Below, piece by piece: positions 17,652-25,670 of a stretch of 64,000 nucleotides of DNA; positions within the stretch are counted from its first letter, which is position 1, and every line of letters begins with the position of its first letter. The position numbers were made by a program, and so were the translations under genes. Origin of the DNA: Terriglobus roseus (lineage in GTDB: Bacteria; Acidobacteriota; Terriglobia; Terriglobales; Acidobacteriaceae). Below the pieces are notes generated by a model. The model saw only the letters and a list, made by a program, of their open reading frames with translations, did not search any database and had not been told where the DNA came from. The stretch is taken from assembly GCF_900105625.1 (NCBI RefSeq), contig NZ_FNSD01000001.1:1488001-1552000 (forward strand), read 5' to 3'.

Positions 17652-18020
17652 ATGGCGAAGACGATCGTTAAGAAAAAGGTAGTGAAGAAGGCAGCGACAA
17701 AGGCAGTGAAGGGCACTCCGGCGAAGGCAGCAAAGACGGCCGCAAAGCCCCTATCGAAGGCAATAAGGAAAAACAGCAAGCCGAAGGCATGCACGCAGCC
17801 GGTTGCGCTGGCAGATCGTCTTGACACCCTGCTGCACACCGTTCGCTGCATCGCTCAGCATGAGGACGAACTCTGCACGTTGCTGCACGCCGCCCGCAAG
17901 AGCAATCGCATGACGCAGGCGCTCGCCCGCGAACTGCGATCCATCCTCGCGAACCTGCCCGCGGAAGAATATGCGTGGGAACTTCGTGCCCTCGAAGAAG
18001 AGCTCGAAGCCGCAGCCTGA
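17652..18020 (+). CDS. Lys/Ala-rich basic protein with helical C-terminal domain, function unknown
   Basis: 122 residues in two halves. Residues 1-48 are almost entirely Lys, Ala, Thr and Val, like bacterial histone H1-like (HctA/AlgP-type) tails. Residues 50-122 are a compact helical segment with LADRLDTLLHTVRCIAQHEDEL and a very acidic end (LRALEEELEAAA). The ATG at 17652 has AGAGAAGA upstream. The tail suggests nucleic-acid binding; this is inference from composition. It starts 40 bases after the receptor stop and may be co-transcribed. Confidence 0.75.
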   Translation: MAKTIVKKKVVKKAATKAVKGTPAKAAKTAAKPLSKAIRKNSKPKACTQPVALADRLDTLLHTVRCIAQHEDELCTLLHAARKSNRMTQALARELRSILANLPAEEYAWELRALEEELEAAA

Positions 18021-18104
18021 CACACTCGAGCGGTATGGACTTCAAAAGGGGGGAGCTTTGGGAGGGGCATGGTCTCAGCCATGCGATCTCAGCCCACCCC
18101 AAAG

Positions 18105-18277
18105 GCGTTTTCCACCCAGCGGGCTGAGACACGCACCTTGCAAGCCCAGCGCAAAGCCCTGGATTAACCACACGACTCCATCGCAGCGGGCTGAAGGCCC
18201 GCGACTTCCCAGCCCAGGGCAACGCCCTGGGTTAGCCACTCGACTACGGCGCAGCGGGCTGTAGGCCCGCGACAAGG
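18105..18277. repeat. Cluster of GC-rich hairpin repeats (gggctgaaggccc / cagggc..gccctggg)
   Basis: The spacer between the two convergent genes holds alternating elements: agcgggctgaggac-like and gcgggctgaaggcccgcgac units, and cccagggcaacgccctgggtta units, each a hairpin. At least two copies of each type can be counted, some degenerate (cccagcgcaaagccctggatta). No ORF or T-run terminator is seen. Confidence 0.75.
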
Positions 18278-18310
18278 ATCCCAAAGCCTCGACACTCACG
18301 GGCAGCGAAC

Positions 18311-19327
18311 CTAAAGCCCCGCATACCAGTCGTACCCCAGCTTCTCCCAATAGTCCGGCGTCCGAACATTGCCAAACGTAATACTCGCAATCGCCTTGAT
18401 CTGCTTGTAGCCATACTTCAGCGGCATCGCCAGCCGCACCGGCGCACCATGCGCGATCTGCAGCGGCACGCCATCCATCGAGTAACAAAGCAGCGTCTGC
18501 GGATGCAGCAGCGAAGGCATGTCGAACGAAGCATTGAACTCGCCGTTTGAAGTCTCCATCGTCACGTACGTCGGCGGCTTGCCATCGATGTTCGCCGGCG
18601 GATACGCCCGCAACAGATCGCGGAACCGGACGCCACCCCATCGCACAATCTGGCTCCAGCCCTCCACGCACTTGAACTGAGTAATCTGCTCCGTATACGG
18701 CAGCTTCTTCAGGTCTTCCAGACGCAGGACGACTCCAGGAACAGCATCTGCCGAAGCCGTCACACCAGCGCTCTCCTGCAAGTGAGGAATCGCCTGCTGT
18801 GGCTTAGGTGGCGGCCCGCCAGGCGCAGCATTCGCATTCTGCTTTGGCTTGGCCTCTGGCCCCTTCCCCTTCACATCCGGCTCCTGCGACCTGGCCTCAG
18901 TCTGCGACTCATAGTCATCTTTCGAGCGGTACTCCCACAGGTCGACGTCCGGCAGGAACTGCCGGTACTGCTGCGGCCGGTCCAGCCCCACAAGCTGCAG
19001 CCCCCAGGAACTCTCGATCAGGCCCGTATCGATGCCGAAGTCCCCGTTGATGCGAAGGCCGGTCACCTCCGACGGCTTGTACGTCGGCGCCAGCACACGC
19101 TGCCGGAACAACAAGTTCGTCAGCGCCCGGTTTGCCTCATGCACCTCGCGCAACGGCCACTGCAACTGGTTGACTGCCTTCGAACGATAGAGCGCTTCAT
19201 ACAGTCCAGCGCTCGCCAAAGCTGCAGCGCCGCCAATCAAAAACGATCGCCGCGTACGGGTGCGAAGCATGCGCCGGACTTCCTCATCCAGCTCTTCCGG
19301 CGTGCGGGATTGAGACGATTCAATCAT
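18311..19327 (-). CDS. MsrP/YedY-like molybdopterin oxidoreductase, Tat-exported
   Basis: Periplasmic enzyme of the sulfite-oxidase fold. The N-terminus has a twin-arginine signal (RTRTRRSFLIGGAAALASAG, RR at residues 26-27). The Mo-ligand cysteine is Cys220 in FKCVEGWSQ, and IAHGAPVRLAMPLKYGYKQIK is the conserved C-terminal part. In E. coli the relative reduces methionine sulfoxide and pairs with a heme membrane protein, as here with the upstream cytochrome b. Residues 140-180 are a Pro/Lys/Gln-rich insertion. The ATG at 19327 overlaps the cytochrome stop by eight bases, so translation is coupled. Confidence 0.88.
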   Translation of the reverse strand: MIESSQSRTPEELDEEVRRMLRTRTRRSFLIGGAAALASAGLYEALYRSKAVNQLQWPLREVHEANRALTNLLFRQRVLAPTYKPSEVTGLRINGDFGIDTGLIESSWGLQLVGLDRPQQYRQFLPDVDLWEYRSKDDYESQTEARSQEPDVKGKGPEAKPKQNANAAPGGPPPKPQQAIPHLQESAGVTASADAVPGVVLRLEDLKKLPYTEQITQFKCVEGWSQIVRWGGVRFRDLLRAYPPANIDGKPPTYVTMETSNGEFNASFDMPSLLHPQTLLCYSMDGVPLQIAHGAPVRLAMPLKYGYKQIKAIASITFGNVRTPDYWEKLGYDWYAGL

Positions 19328-20120
19328 GGAGCCCCTCTGTACCCGTTCGCTCAGCCGGCTGCACCTCAACGCCCGTTACCATGCTGCGAAAGTTGTTCCA
19401 GCCCGCCATCACCACCTGCCAGACATGCAGCACGAAGAACGCCAGAAAGCCCATGGTCGTCCAGAAGTGCAGCCAGCGCGCCATCTCGTAGCCGCCACAC
19501 AGCGACGTCAGCCAGTGCGCCGAAGTCGGCTTGTAGATGGCAAAGCCCGTCACCAGCATCACGCCGCCCATCAGGATTGTGCCGGTGTACGCGAACTTCT
19601 GCGCAGCGTTGTACTTTCTGCGGCGGGGCTCTTCCTTACGCAGATGCAGGTCGAACAACACCACGCCCCACGCATCCCGCAGTGCCTGTCCCAGGTCGTC
19701 CAGAGGCGGCACCAGCGTGCGCCACTCGCCCGAAATCGCCAGGTACGTCACATACGCAAGACCATTCAGCGCGAAGAGCCACATGAAGAAGAAGTGATAC
19801 GCCAGGCCATTCGGCACCTTGTACTGCATGCCCACGGCGGCATACCAGCTCTGCGGAAAGAGCCGGAAGAGCGTCCAGTGCCCGAAGCCCACACGGTAGA
19901 CCGCGCTCAGGTGCCCGCTGCTGGGAATCGAGTCGGCCCAGTAGATCAGCAGGCCGCTGTAGATCATGGTGAACAGCAGGGGAAAGTTGATCCAGTGCAT
20001 CCACCGCACGGCCAGCGAATGCTTCTTATGCAGATCGATCGTCGCACCCGGCGCCACATGCAGTGGAACGGTGCGGTCAGCGGGTAGAGCGCTCTCGGGA
20101 AGGTGCGGGATCGTTGCCAT
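19320..20120 (-). CDS. Cytochrome b561-type membrane subunit, partner of the molybdoenzyme
   Basis: 266 residues with four or five membrane segments and well-placed His residues: WMHWINFPLLFTMIYSG, AYHFFFMWLFALNGLAY, RWLHFWTTMGFLAFFVLHVWQV. This matches the diheme cytochrome b subunits of formate-dehydrogenase/thiosulfate-reductase type. It would carry electrons from quinol to the exported molybdoprotein encoded immediately downstream. The ATG at 20120 gives MATIPHLPESALP; the longer frame upstream runs into the divergent gene. Confidence 0.88.
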   Translation of the reverse strand: MATIPHLPESALPADRTVPLHVAPGATIDLHKKHSLAVRWMHWINFPLLFTMIYSGLLIYWADSIPSSGHLSAVYRVGFGHWTLFRLFPQSWYAAVGMQYKVPNGLAYHFFFMWLFALNGLAYVTYLAISGEWRTLVPPLDDLGQALRDAWGVVLFDLHLRKEEPRRRKYNAAQKFAYTGTILMGGVMLVTGFAIYKPTSAHWLTSLCGGYEMARWLHFWTTMGFLAFFVLHVWQVVMAGWNNFRSMVTGVEVQPAERTGTEGLHD

Positions 20121-20255
20121 CACTTGGTTCCCTTCTTCAATCTCTCGGTCAGTCGGTCGCCGCCAAGGTACCACTTTTGCTTTAGACTCAGGCGCGTGAG
20201 TTCTGAAAGTTTCACCACAGTCGCCGCCACCATCGGCGGACAGACATTCCTCGGA

Positions 20256-21059
20256 ATGAATGCGCTCCCAACGATCTCCGTCGCCATGATCGCGACGAAC
20301 GAGGAGAAGAACCTTCCGCGCACGCTCGCCGCGCTGCAGGGCTGGGTGCATGAGATCGTCATCGTCGACAGCGGCTCGAAAGACCGCTCGCCGGAGATAG
20401 CGCTGGAGTATGGCGCGAAACACAGCTACAACCGCGACTTCCGCGGACACGCAGAGCAGAAGAACATCGCCATCGCCCAATGCACCGGCGACTGGATTCT
20501 ACTGCTGGACGCAGATGAAGTTGTCACACCGCAACTGCGTATGGAGATTCAGGGCCGTGTGCAGAACGCCACCGTCAACGCCTTCTGGATCCCGCGCCTC
20601 AACATCTTCATGACCCGCTGGATGCGGCACGGCGGTCTCTTCCCCGATGAGAAGCTGCGCCTCTTCCGGCGCGGCATGGCTACCGTCGACGAGAGCATCG
20701 GCCCGCACGGCACGCCCCAGTACAAGGCGGACAAGGGTCACCTGCGCGCCCACCTGGAGCACTACGGCTACCCGGACTTCGCCAACTATCTCGACCACAT
20801 GAACGAGTACAGCACCGGCACCGTCGTCGCTCTCGGACGTCGCAAAGCGCAGGCCTCAGATGCAGCACTGCTCCTCCAATCGATCGCGAACCCGTTCTTC
20901 GGCTGGCTCAAGAACTACATCTTCCGCGGCGGTTTCCGCGACGGCGCAGAAGGTTTCATCTTCCACCTGAACCACGCCGTCTACGCCCACTGGAAGTACG
21001 TCAAGGTGTGGGAAGCACGCAAGCGGGCAGCAGCCGAAGCAGGCCATCCAAACACCTAG
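20256..21059 (+). CDS. Family 2 glycosyltransferase (WaaE/KdtX-like)
   Basis: GT-A type glycosyltransferase: SVAMIATNEEKNLPRTLAAL, EIVIVDSGSKDRSPEIA, and the metal-binding LLLDADEVV. The C-terminal part (FPDEKLRLFRR, HLEHYGYPDFANYL, FIFHLNHAVYAHWKYVK) resembles lipopolysaccharide-core enzymes of the WaaE group, so a role in envelope glycan synthesis is likely but substrate is unknown. The start is ATG 20256 or GTG 20196; the ATG leaves 135 bases for divergent promoters. Confidence 0.85.
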   Translation: MNALPTISVAMIATNEEKNLPRTLAALQGWVHEIVIVDSGSKDRSPEIALEYGAKHSYNRDFRGHAEQKNIAIAQCTGDWILLLDADEVVTPQLRMEIQGRVQNATVNAFWIPRLNIFMTRWMRHGGLFPDEKLRLFRRGMATVDESIGPHGTPQYKADKGHLRAHLEHYGYPDFANYLDHMNEYSTGTVVALGRRKAQASDAALLLQSIANPFFGWLKNYIFRGGFRDGAEGFIFHLNHAVYAHWKYVKVWEARKRAAAEAGHPNT

Positions 21060-21105
21060 AGTGGTCGCGCCGAAACTTATCGCACGTCTTGATCGCTGGT
21101 GACGG

Positions 21106-21299
21106 CAGGCGGACCACGCGAACCGAAGCGAAAGGCGGACCGAGCAGGGCGGACCGAAGCCAATGGGCACTGAAGCAAAGCGGCTGAGGCCAAGGCGGAC
21201 CGAAGCCAAGGCGGGCTGAAGGCCCGCGACTTCCCTACCCAGGGCGAAGCCCTGGGTAGGTTTCAAGGTTGGATCGCTGCGGGCTGTAAGCCCGCGATA
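21106..21299. repeat. Degenerate direct repeats plus GC-rich hairpin repeats
   Basis: From 21,106 to about 21,214 the octamer ggcggacc occurs four times (21108, 21134, 21148, 21194), mostly within aaggcggaccgaagcc-like units at irregular spacing. This is followed by gggctgaaggcccgcgac, acccagggcgaagccctgggt and gcgggctgtaagcccgcgat hairpins. No coding potential is seen. Confidence 0.75.
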
Positions 21300-21335
21300 A
21301 CATCTGAAAATTCCCAGCATCAACCCTGAGGATGC

Positions 21336-22196
21336 CTAGTGCGTGTGGAAGAGCTTGTGGTTAATGCTCGGCCAGAACTCTTTGAAGGTGAAATTTGCGC
21401 TGTCGATCATTGAACTGGTCAGCCACTTCTGCCCCACCTTGGTCCACGTGCGATAGTGCGTTGGGTAGTAAAGCGACGACACACTCGCAGCAGCGCCCGC
21501 GCCGATGATCTCTGAAAAATTTGGCATCGGATTGCCTGCATCGGACCGCGTAACGATCACGCGCGACGCCGCATACAGAGCCCGGTGGCCAAAGCTGCCG
21601 TGGCCCAGCGTGTAGAAGCGTGGGTCCTGGTGAAAGACCACTGGAAACAGACCACCCACCATAAAGTTCTCATCGGCTGTATCGGCCAGTGTGTGCCAGT
21701 AATAGCGACCGTAACCCGCTACACCCTGGTGAAATTCCGGGTAGGAGGCACCGTTCATCGCAACGCCCGCCTGGATGGCCGCGATGAAGAAGGAGGAGTA
21801 GTCAAAGGTGTTCTTGCCCGCGATCGCGAACTTGTCCCTGGGACTCAGTCGCGGCAATTTTTCGTCGGCCGACACAGACGAGAAGTTCGGCATGATGCCC
21901 AGGATGCGCTTGGTCTGCACGCCACGGTCATCTGCGGGCTGCTTGGCGTTGGCCTGCACCTGATCCTGTAGCGGCGCCGAGGGATCGTTCGGAAGATCGT
22001 CGGAGGCAGTGCGTGGACTGGAGATCGCCGGCAGTTCGTCCTCAGCCATCCCACGAGCAACAACAGCTGACAGCGTCGACGGCCGCCACAGGGCCATCGC
22101 CGGCGCGGCGGTGTCCATCGCCTGTGTATGCACTGTCAACGCTGCAGGGCAACACGCTGCAGTCGCCAGACAGGCGAGTCGTTTCAGCAATGGCAT
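21336..22196 (-). CDS. Secreted conserved hypothetical protein
   Basis: 286 residues with a signal peptide (MPLLKRLACLATAACCPAALTV). After a variable, Asp/Gln-rich region comes a well-ordered domain: FDYSSFFIAAIQAGVAMNGAS, YGRYYWHTLADTADENFMVG, FHQDPRFYTLGHGS, RALYAASRVIVTRSD. I do not recognise a named family; the pattern is of a periplasmic or outer-membrane protein of acidobacterial type. The ATG at 22196 is chosen because it opens the signal peptide; 65 further upstream in-frame codons are antisense to the proline dehydrogenase end. Confidence 0.75.
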   Translation of the reverse strand: MPLLKRLACLATAACCPAALTVHTQAMDTAAPAMALWRPSTLSAVVARGMAEDELPAISSPRTASDDLPNDPSAPLQDQVQANAKQPADDRGVQTKRILGIMPNFSSVSADEKLPRLSPRDKFAIAGKNTFDYSSFFIAAIQAGVAMNGASYPEFHQGVAGYGRYYWHTLADTADENFMVGGLFPVVFHQDPRFYTLGHGSFGHRALYAASRVIVTRSDAGNPMPNFSEIIGAGAAASVSSLYYPTHYRTWTKVGQKWLTSSMIDSANFTFKEFWPSINHKLFHTH

Positions 22197-22309
22197 GGGA
22201 GTCACAGGGTTAGAGACGTGCTTACTCCCCCGCGAGATTACGCCAAATTGCACCAAACCGAAACGCAACGTAGTCTCCCAAGCGTGGAACCCAGGGATGG
22301 AGCAGTTGC

Positions 22310-23224
22310 TTAGCTTCGGAAAAGGTTCTTCATCAGGAACAGCACGTTCGCCGGTCGCTCCGCCAGTCGCCGCATGAAGTACGGGTACCAATCCGTACCG
22401 AACGGCAGGTACACGCGAACACCGAAGCCCCGCTTCAACAGGTCGCGCTGCAACTCACGCTGAACGCCGAAGAGCATCTGGAATTCGAATGCGCTGTGAG
22501 CGATACCGTGTTCTTTCGCGAACTGCTCGGTCGCGGCCACCATCGCCGCGTCATGCGTCGCAATCCCGCAGAAGACGCCCGACGGCAGCATCATCTGCAT
22601 CAGCTTCACGTAGTTCGCATCCACATCCGACTTCTGCGGAAAGGCAAGGTTCCCTGGCTCCTTATAGGCTCCCTTGCAAAGGCGAATGCGGATTCCCTGC
22701 CGCAGCAGTCGCGCTGTGTCTTCGGCGGTTCGATACAAATAGGCCTGCAGCACCGTACCCACGGCCCTCGGATAGGCGGCATGCAGCCGCTCTGTGAGAG
22801 CGATGGTTGCCTCGGTGTAAGGCGTGCCTTCCATGTCGATTCGCACAAAGTTGCCCAGCTGTGCCGCGTGTTGCACGATGCCGCCGGTGGTCGATTCCGC
22901 AAGTTCCGGCGACACGTCCATGCCGACGCCTGTCAGCTTCACCGACACGTTCGCGTTCATGCCTTCAGCAGCGATCGCATCCAGCAACTGGTGATAGATA
23001 TCCGCTGCGGCGCGCGCCTCGTTCTCCGACTGCACGCTCTCTCCCAGGGAGTCTGCCGTTACAGCAAAACCCTGCGCATTCAATTCGCGTGTGACGCGAA
23101 GGGCGTCCGCAACGGACGTCCCGGCGACGAACCTGCCGGACACCCGGCGGCCGGGTGAGGAGCTTTCCATGACTTTGCGGAGCGTGGAGTTCTGAGAGAG
23201 GGCGATCAACAGGGAACGAAGCAT
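22310..23224 (-). CDS. Proline dehydrogenase
   Basis: FAD-dependent TIM-barrel enzyme oxidising proline to pyrroline-5-carboxylate. Recognisable stretches are NVSVKLTGVGMD, VRIDMEGTPYTEATIAL, LQAYLYRTAEDTARLL, IRLCKGAYKEPGNLAFPQK and the C-terminal RVYLPFGTDWYPYFMRRLAERPANV, where two Arg bind the substrate carboxylate. 304 residues is the size of the single-function bacterial enzyme (PutB/FadM type), with no fused pyrroline-5-carboxylate dehydrogenase and none next door. The ATG at 23224 fits MLRSLLIALSQNSTLRK; the ribosome site is poor. Confidence 0.9.
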   Translation of the reverse strand: MLRSLLIALSQNSTLRKVMESSSPGRRVSGRFVAGTSVADALRVTRELNAQGFAVTADSLGESVQSENEARAAADIYHQLLDAIAAEGMNANVSVKLTGVGMDVSPELAESTTGGIVQHAAQLGNFVRIDMEGTPYTEATIALTERLHAAYPRAVGTVLQAYLYRTAEDTARLLRQGIRIRLCKGAYKEPGNLAFPQKSDVDANYVKLMQMMLPSGVFCGIATHDAAMVAATEQFAKEHGIAHSAFEFQMLFGVQRELQRDLLKRGFGVRVYLPFGTDWYPYFMRRLAERPANVLFLMKNLFRS

Positions 23225-23358
23225 CTCCACGAGTGTTCGCCAGCGAGAGAGGTGTGTCAAATCGATGTCAATCGAAGCGAGCGCGTCGATCCGTTGTGCC
23301 GCGAGGACGGTTCGACTGCCAGGCTGCACTCTTGCTCCCGCCTTCTGTAGAGGCGTCG

Positions 23359-24207
23359 CTAGTTGCTGACAGCGCCGGTTGTGCCAACGACGTGTGCAGA
23401 CACCGCGGCACGTTCGCCCGAGGTCCGCGCGGTGACGATCCGGCTGACATCCTTCATCGCAGCGATCGCCGCTTCATACCGTCCGCGTACGCTGTTGCTG
23501 CGAATGCGGGCCATGTCTTCCAGCATCTTGGCGCCGTCCCGGAGATAGCTGATCTTGGACCGCTCATCGTGGCCCCAGGTAACCGGAACCTCTTTCACAC
23601 GAAAGCGCAGACGGCGCGCGATGAACAGGATCTCCGGGTCGAAGCCCCACCGCTCGATGCGTTGAAGACGAAAGATAATCTGCGCGGCCGGCCGACGGAA
23701 TGCTTTGAAGCCACACTGCGTGTCGGCATATGGCAGGCCCATGACTACGCGAGTAACCGCGTTGAAACACCGACCGAAGAAACGGCGGTACAGCGGTTGG
23801 TGCATGGTCTGGCGCTGACGTTCCAGCCAGCGCGAGCCAATCGCAACATCCGCTCCGGCACGGATCGCGTCGAAGAGCCGTTCGGCTTCGTCGATGGGTG
23901 CGGACAGATCTGCGTCCGTAAACATCACCACATCGCCCAACGCCTGCAACAAACCGTTGCGCACGGAGTAGCCCTTGCCACGATTGCTGGGATTGCGCAG
24001 CAGATGCACCCGTTCGCTCTGCTCCATGAAATCGGCAACGATGTCCAGCGTTCCGTCCGTCGAGCCATCATCCACGACCAGGACCTCTGCATCCCACTCT
24101 CGACGGTCAATGCATTCCAGCACGCGTTCAAGAGTTTGCCCGATGCGTTCGCGTTCGTTATACGCGGGAATAATGATGCTGACCTGATGCGGCATGGCGG
24201 AATTCAT
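23359..24207 (-). CDS. Family 2 glycosyltransferase, dolichol-phosphate mannosyl/glucosyltransferase-like
   Basis: 282 residues. The GT-A core has VSIIIPAYNERERIGQTLERV, VLVVDDGSTDGTLDIV, NRGKGYSVRNGLLQALGD and the metal-binding MFTDADLSAPI. ADTQCGFKAFRR and WGFDPEILFIARR are signatures of the dolichyl/polyprenyl-phosphate beta-glucosyltransferase subgroup. It lacks long membrane helices. It probably charges undecaprenyl phosphate with a sugar for the envelope. It is separated from the proline dehydrogenase gene by about 130 bases on the same strand. Confidence 0.88.
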   Translation of the reverse strand: MNSAMPHQVSIIIPAYNERERIGQTLERVLECIDRREWDAEVLVVDDGSTDGTLDIVADFMEQSERVHLLRNPSNRGKGYSVRNGLLQALGDVVMFTDADLSAPIDEAERLFDAIRAGADVAIGSRWLERQRQTMHQPLYRRFFGRCFNAVTRVVMGLPYADTQCGFKAFRRPAAQIIFRLQRIERWGFDPEILFIARRLRFRVKEVPVTWGHDERSKISYLRDGAKMLEDMARIRSNSVRGRYEAAIAAMKDVSRIVTARTSGERAAVSAHVVGTTGAVSN

Positions 24208-24437
24208 CTTTCAAGAAGCGGTTGGTTCGTTACGTAAGCCCTGATTCACAGGCTGCGAGGGCGGGCGAGAACGCGCACAATAATACGTCACAAAAGAGAC
24301 GAATGAACAGACGGTAAAGTTCTCGCGATTGTTACGCCAGATCCGGCTCCGGTGTAAACTCCAACCACCCACCCGGTGATGTGCGCCGTCCAGAAACACC
24401 CATAACTTCATGCAGGCGCAAGGAGATAAATCTACAG

Positions 24438-24719
24438 ATGACGAAGGCTGAACTCGTTGATCAGGTAACTGCGTCGGGCGATTTGACGCGACGCGATGGC
24501 GAAGTCATCGTGGAGACTTTTTTCGAAGGCGTCATGGAAGCCCTTCGCGCCGATGACAAGGTTGAGATCCGCGGTTTCGGCTCTTTCCGGACACGTCAGC
24601 GCAACTCGCGTACCGGACGTAACCCGAAGACGGGTGAGAAGGTCGATGTCCCCGCCAAGCGCGTTCCCTACTTCAAGCCATCAAAAGAACTGCGCGATTT
24701 GGTTAATACGACCGCATAA
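24438..24719 (+). CDS. HU/IHF-family nucleoid DNA-binding protein
   Basis: 93 residues, full length for HU. The pattern MTKAELVDQV, GEVIVETFFEGVMEALR, VEIRGFGSFRTRQRNSRTGRNPKTGE and FKPSKELRD covers the dimer core and the beta-arm with the RNPKTG intercalating Pro. Upstream, AAGGAGATAAATCTACAG provides a ribosome site at long spacing, so the ATG at 24438 is firm. It forms dimers that bend and compact DNA. The divergent glycosyltransferase gene lies about 230 bases away. Confidence 0.95.
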   Translation: MTKAELVDQVTASGDLTRRDGEVIVETFFEGVMEALRADDKVEIRGFGSFRTRQRNSRTGRNPKTGEKVDVPAKRVPYFKPSKELRDLVNTTA

Positions 24720-24745
24720 GTCACCCGCTTCCGCCACCGACATCC

Positions 24746-24783
24746 GGATGCCTCATGTCTCGCTCGTGAGGCATGGGGCATCC
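24746..24783. repeat. Hairpin repeat of the 'gtgcccca' family after HU
   Basis: ggatgcctcatgtctcg and tgaggcatggggcatcc are near-inverted and can fold into a long stem between the convergent HU and thioesterase genes. It may double as a terminator, though no T-run follows. Confidence 0.6.
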
Positions 24784-24809
24784 GTTGACCGATCTCCGCT
24801 CGCTCCTGC

Positions 24810-25265
24810 CTAGAGCGGGAGTCCGTCTGCCGGCTCCAGCAGAGCCCGAAAGGCGGCGTCATACGCCGGCGGCAGAATCGCTTTGCCCATGTTGCGATCG
24901 ACAACCACATGGGTTGTGGTGCCCTCGCAAAGCAGCTTTTCATCGGCGACGCGGACGACGCGGTAGCTCATCTTCAGGACCGGACCACGGATCGCCGCAA
25001 TTGTGGTGCGGATTGCGACCTCGTCGTCGTAGCGTGCGGGTGAGCGGTAGCGAACTTCTACGCCAACCACGGCAATCATCAGACCGTGATCCTTCTCCAA
25101 CTGCGAGTAAGCGAGGCCCATGGATCGCATCAGTTCCACCCGCCCGACTTCGAACCAGACCAGGTAGTTTGCGTGATAAACAACGCCCATCTGGTCTGTC
25201 TCGGCATACCGAACGCGAAGGCGTGCCTCTGCATGAAAACGTGTGGAAGTTTGCGGTTGTGGCAT
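24810..25265 (-). CDS. YbgC-like acyl-CoA thioesterase (hot-dog fold)
   Basis: 151 residues of a 4-hydroxybenzoyl-CoA thioesterase-type hot-dog protein. The active-site motif RVRYAETDQMGVVYHANYL holds the catalytic Asp, followed by WFEVGRVELMRSMGL and VEVRYRSPARYDDEV. Relatives hydrolyse short- to long-chain acyl-CoA or interact with the Tol-Pal system; no tol genes are nearby. The ATG at 25265 begins MPQPQTSTRFHAEARLRV; further upstream codons are unlikely to be coding. Confidence 0.88.
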   Translation of the reverse strand: MPQPQTSTRFHAEARLRVRYAETDQMGVVYHANYLVWFEVGRVELMRSMGLAYSQLEKDHGLMIAVVGVEVRYRSPARYDDEVAIRTTIAAIRGPVLKMSYRVVRVADEKLLCEGTTTHVVVDRNMGKAILPPAYDAAFRALLEPADGLPL

Positions 25266-25326
25266 GAGATTCAGTGTAGCGGTGCGGTTCCTGGACTGAC
25301 TGTCAGTTGTGCGGCAGACGGTCTTG

Positions 25327-25605
25327 CTAGCTGCCGACTCCGGCACCGCGCAGTAGCTCTGCCTCGCGCCGCCGGTCACGCAGGGCAAGGCCGCCCGTGA
25401 CAGCCCCGCCGACAAAACTCAGCACGGCCAGGAACTCCATGCCGTCCATCCAGCCTGGCTGCGGGGGCGTTATCGCCACGCACGCAGGGTCGTCCGAGGC
25501 GAGGCCTTCGCTCGCGCAAAGCTCTTGTGCGCCACCGCGATGGATGAGAGGCGGAGCCGCCAGAACGCAGGCAAGCAGAAACAGGATTCCCGAAGGTGAA
25601 CGCAT
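25327..25605 (-). CDS. Small predicted exported/membrane protein, unknown
   Basis: 92 residues. An N-terminal hydrophobic segment (GILFLLACVLAAPPLI) reads as a signal peptide or anchor. It is followed by a short Cys-containing stretch (ELCASEGLASDDPACV) and a second hydrophobic segment (FLAVLSFVGGAVTGGLAL) before an Arg/Glu tail. No family is recognised, and the ribosome site is weak. Codon use is normal and the position 60 bases upstream of the thioesterase on the same strand supports it. Confidence 0.5.
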   Translation of the reverse strand: MRSPSGILFLLACVLAAPPLIHRGGAQELCASEGLASDDPACVAITPPQPGWMDGMEFLAVLSFVGGAVTGGLALRDRRREAELLRGAGVGS

Positions 25606-25670
25606 GTGACTATCCGATGGGGCCGGTTGGGCCTCGATGACGATCTGTTGTGTGTTTCTATACGAAGTGT

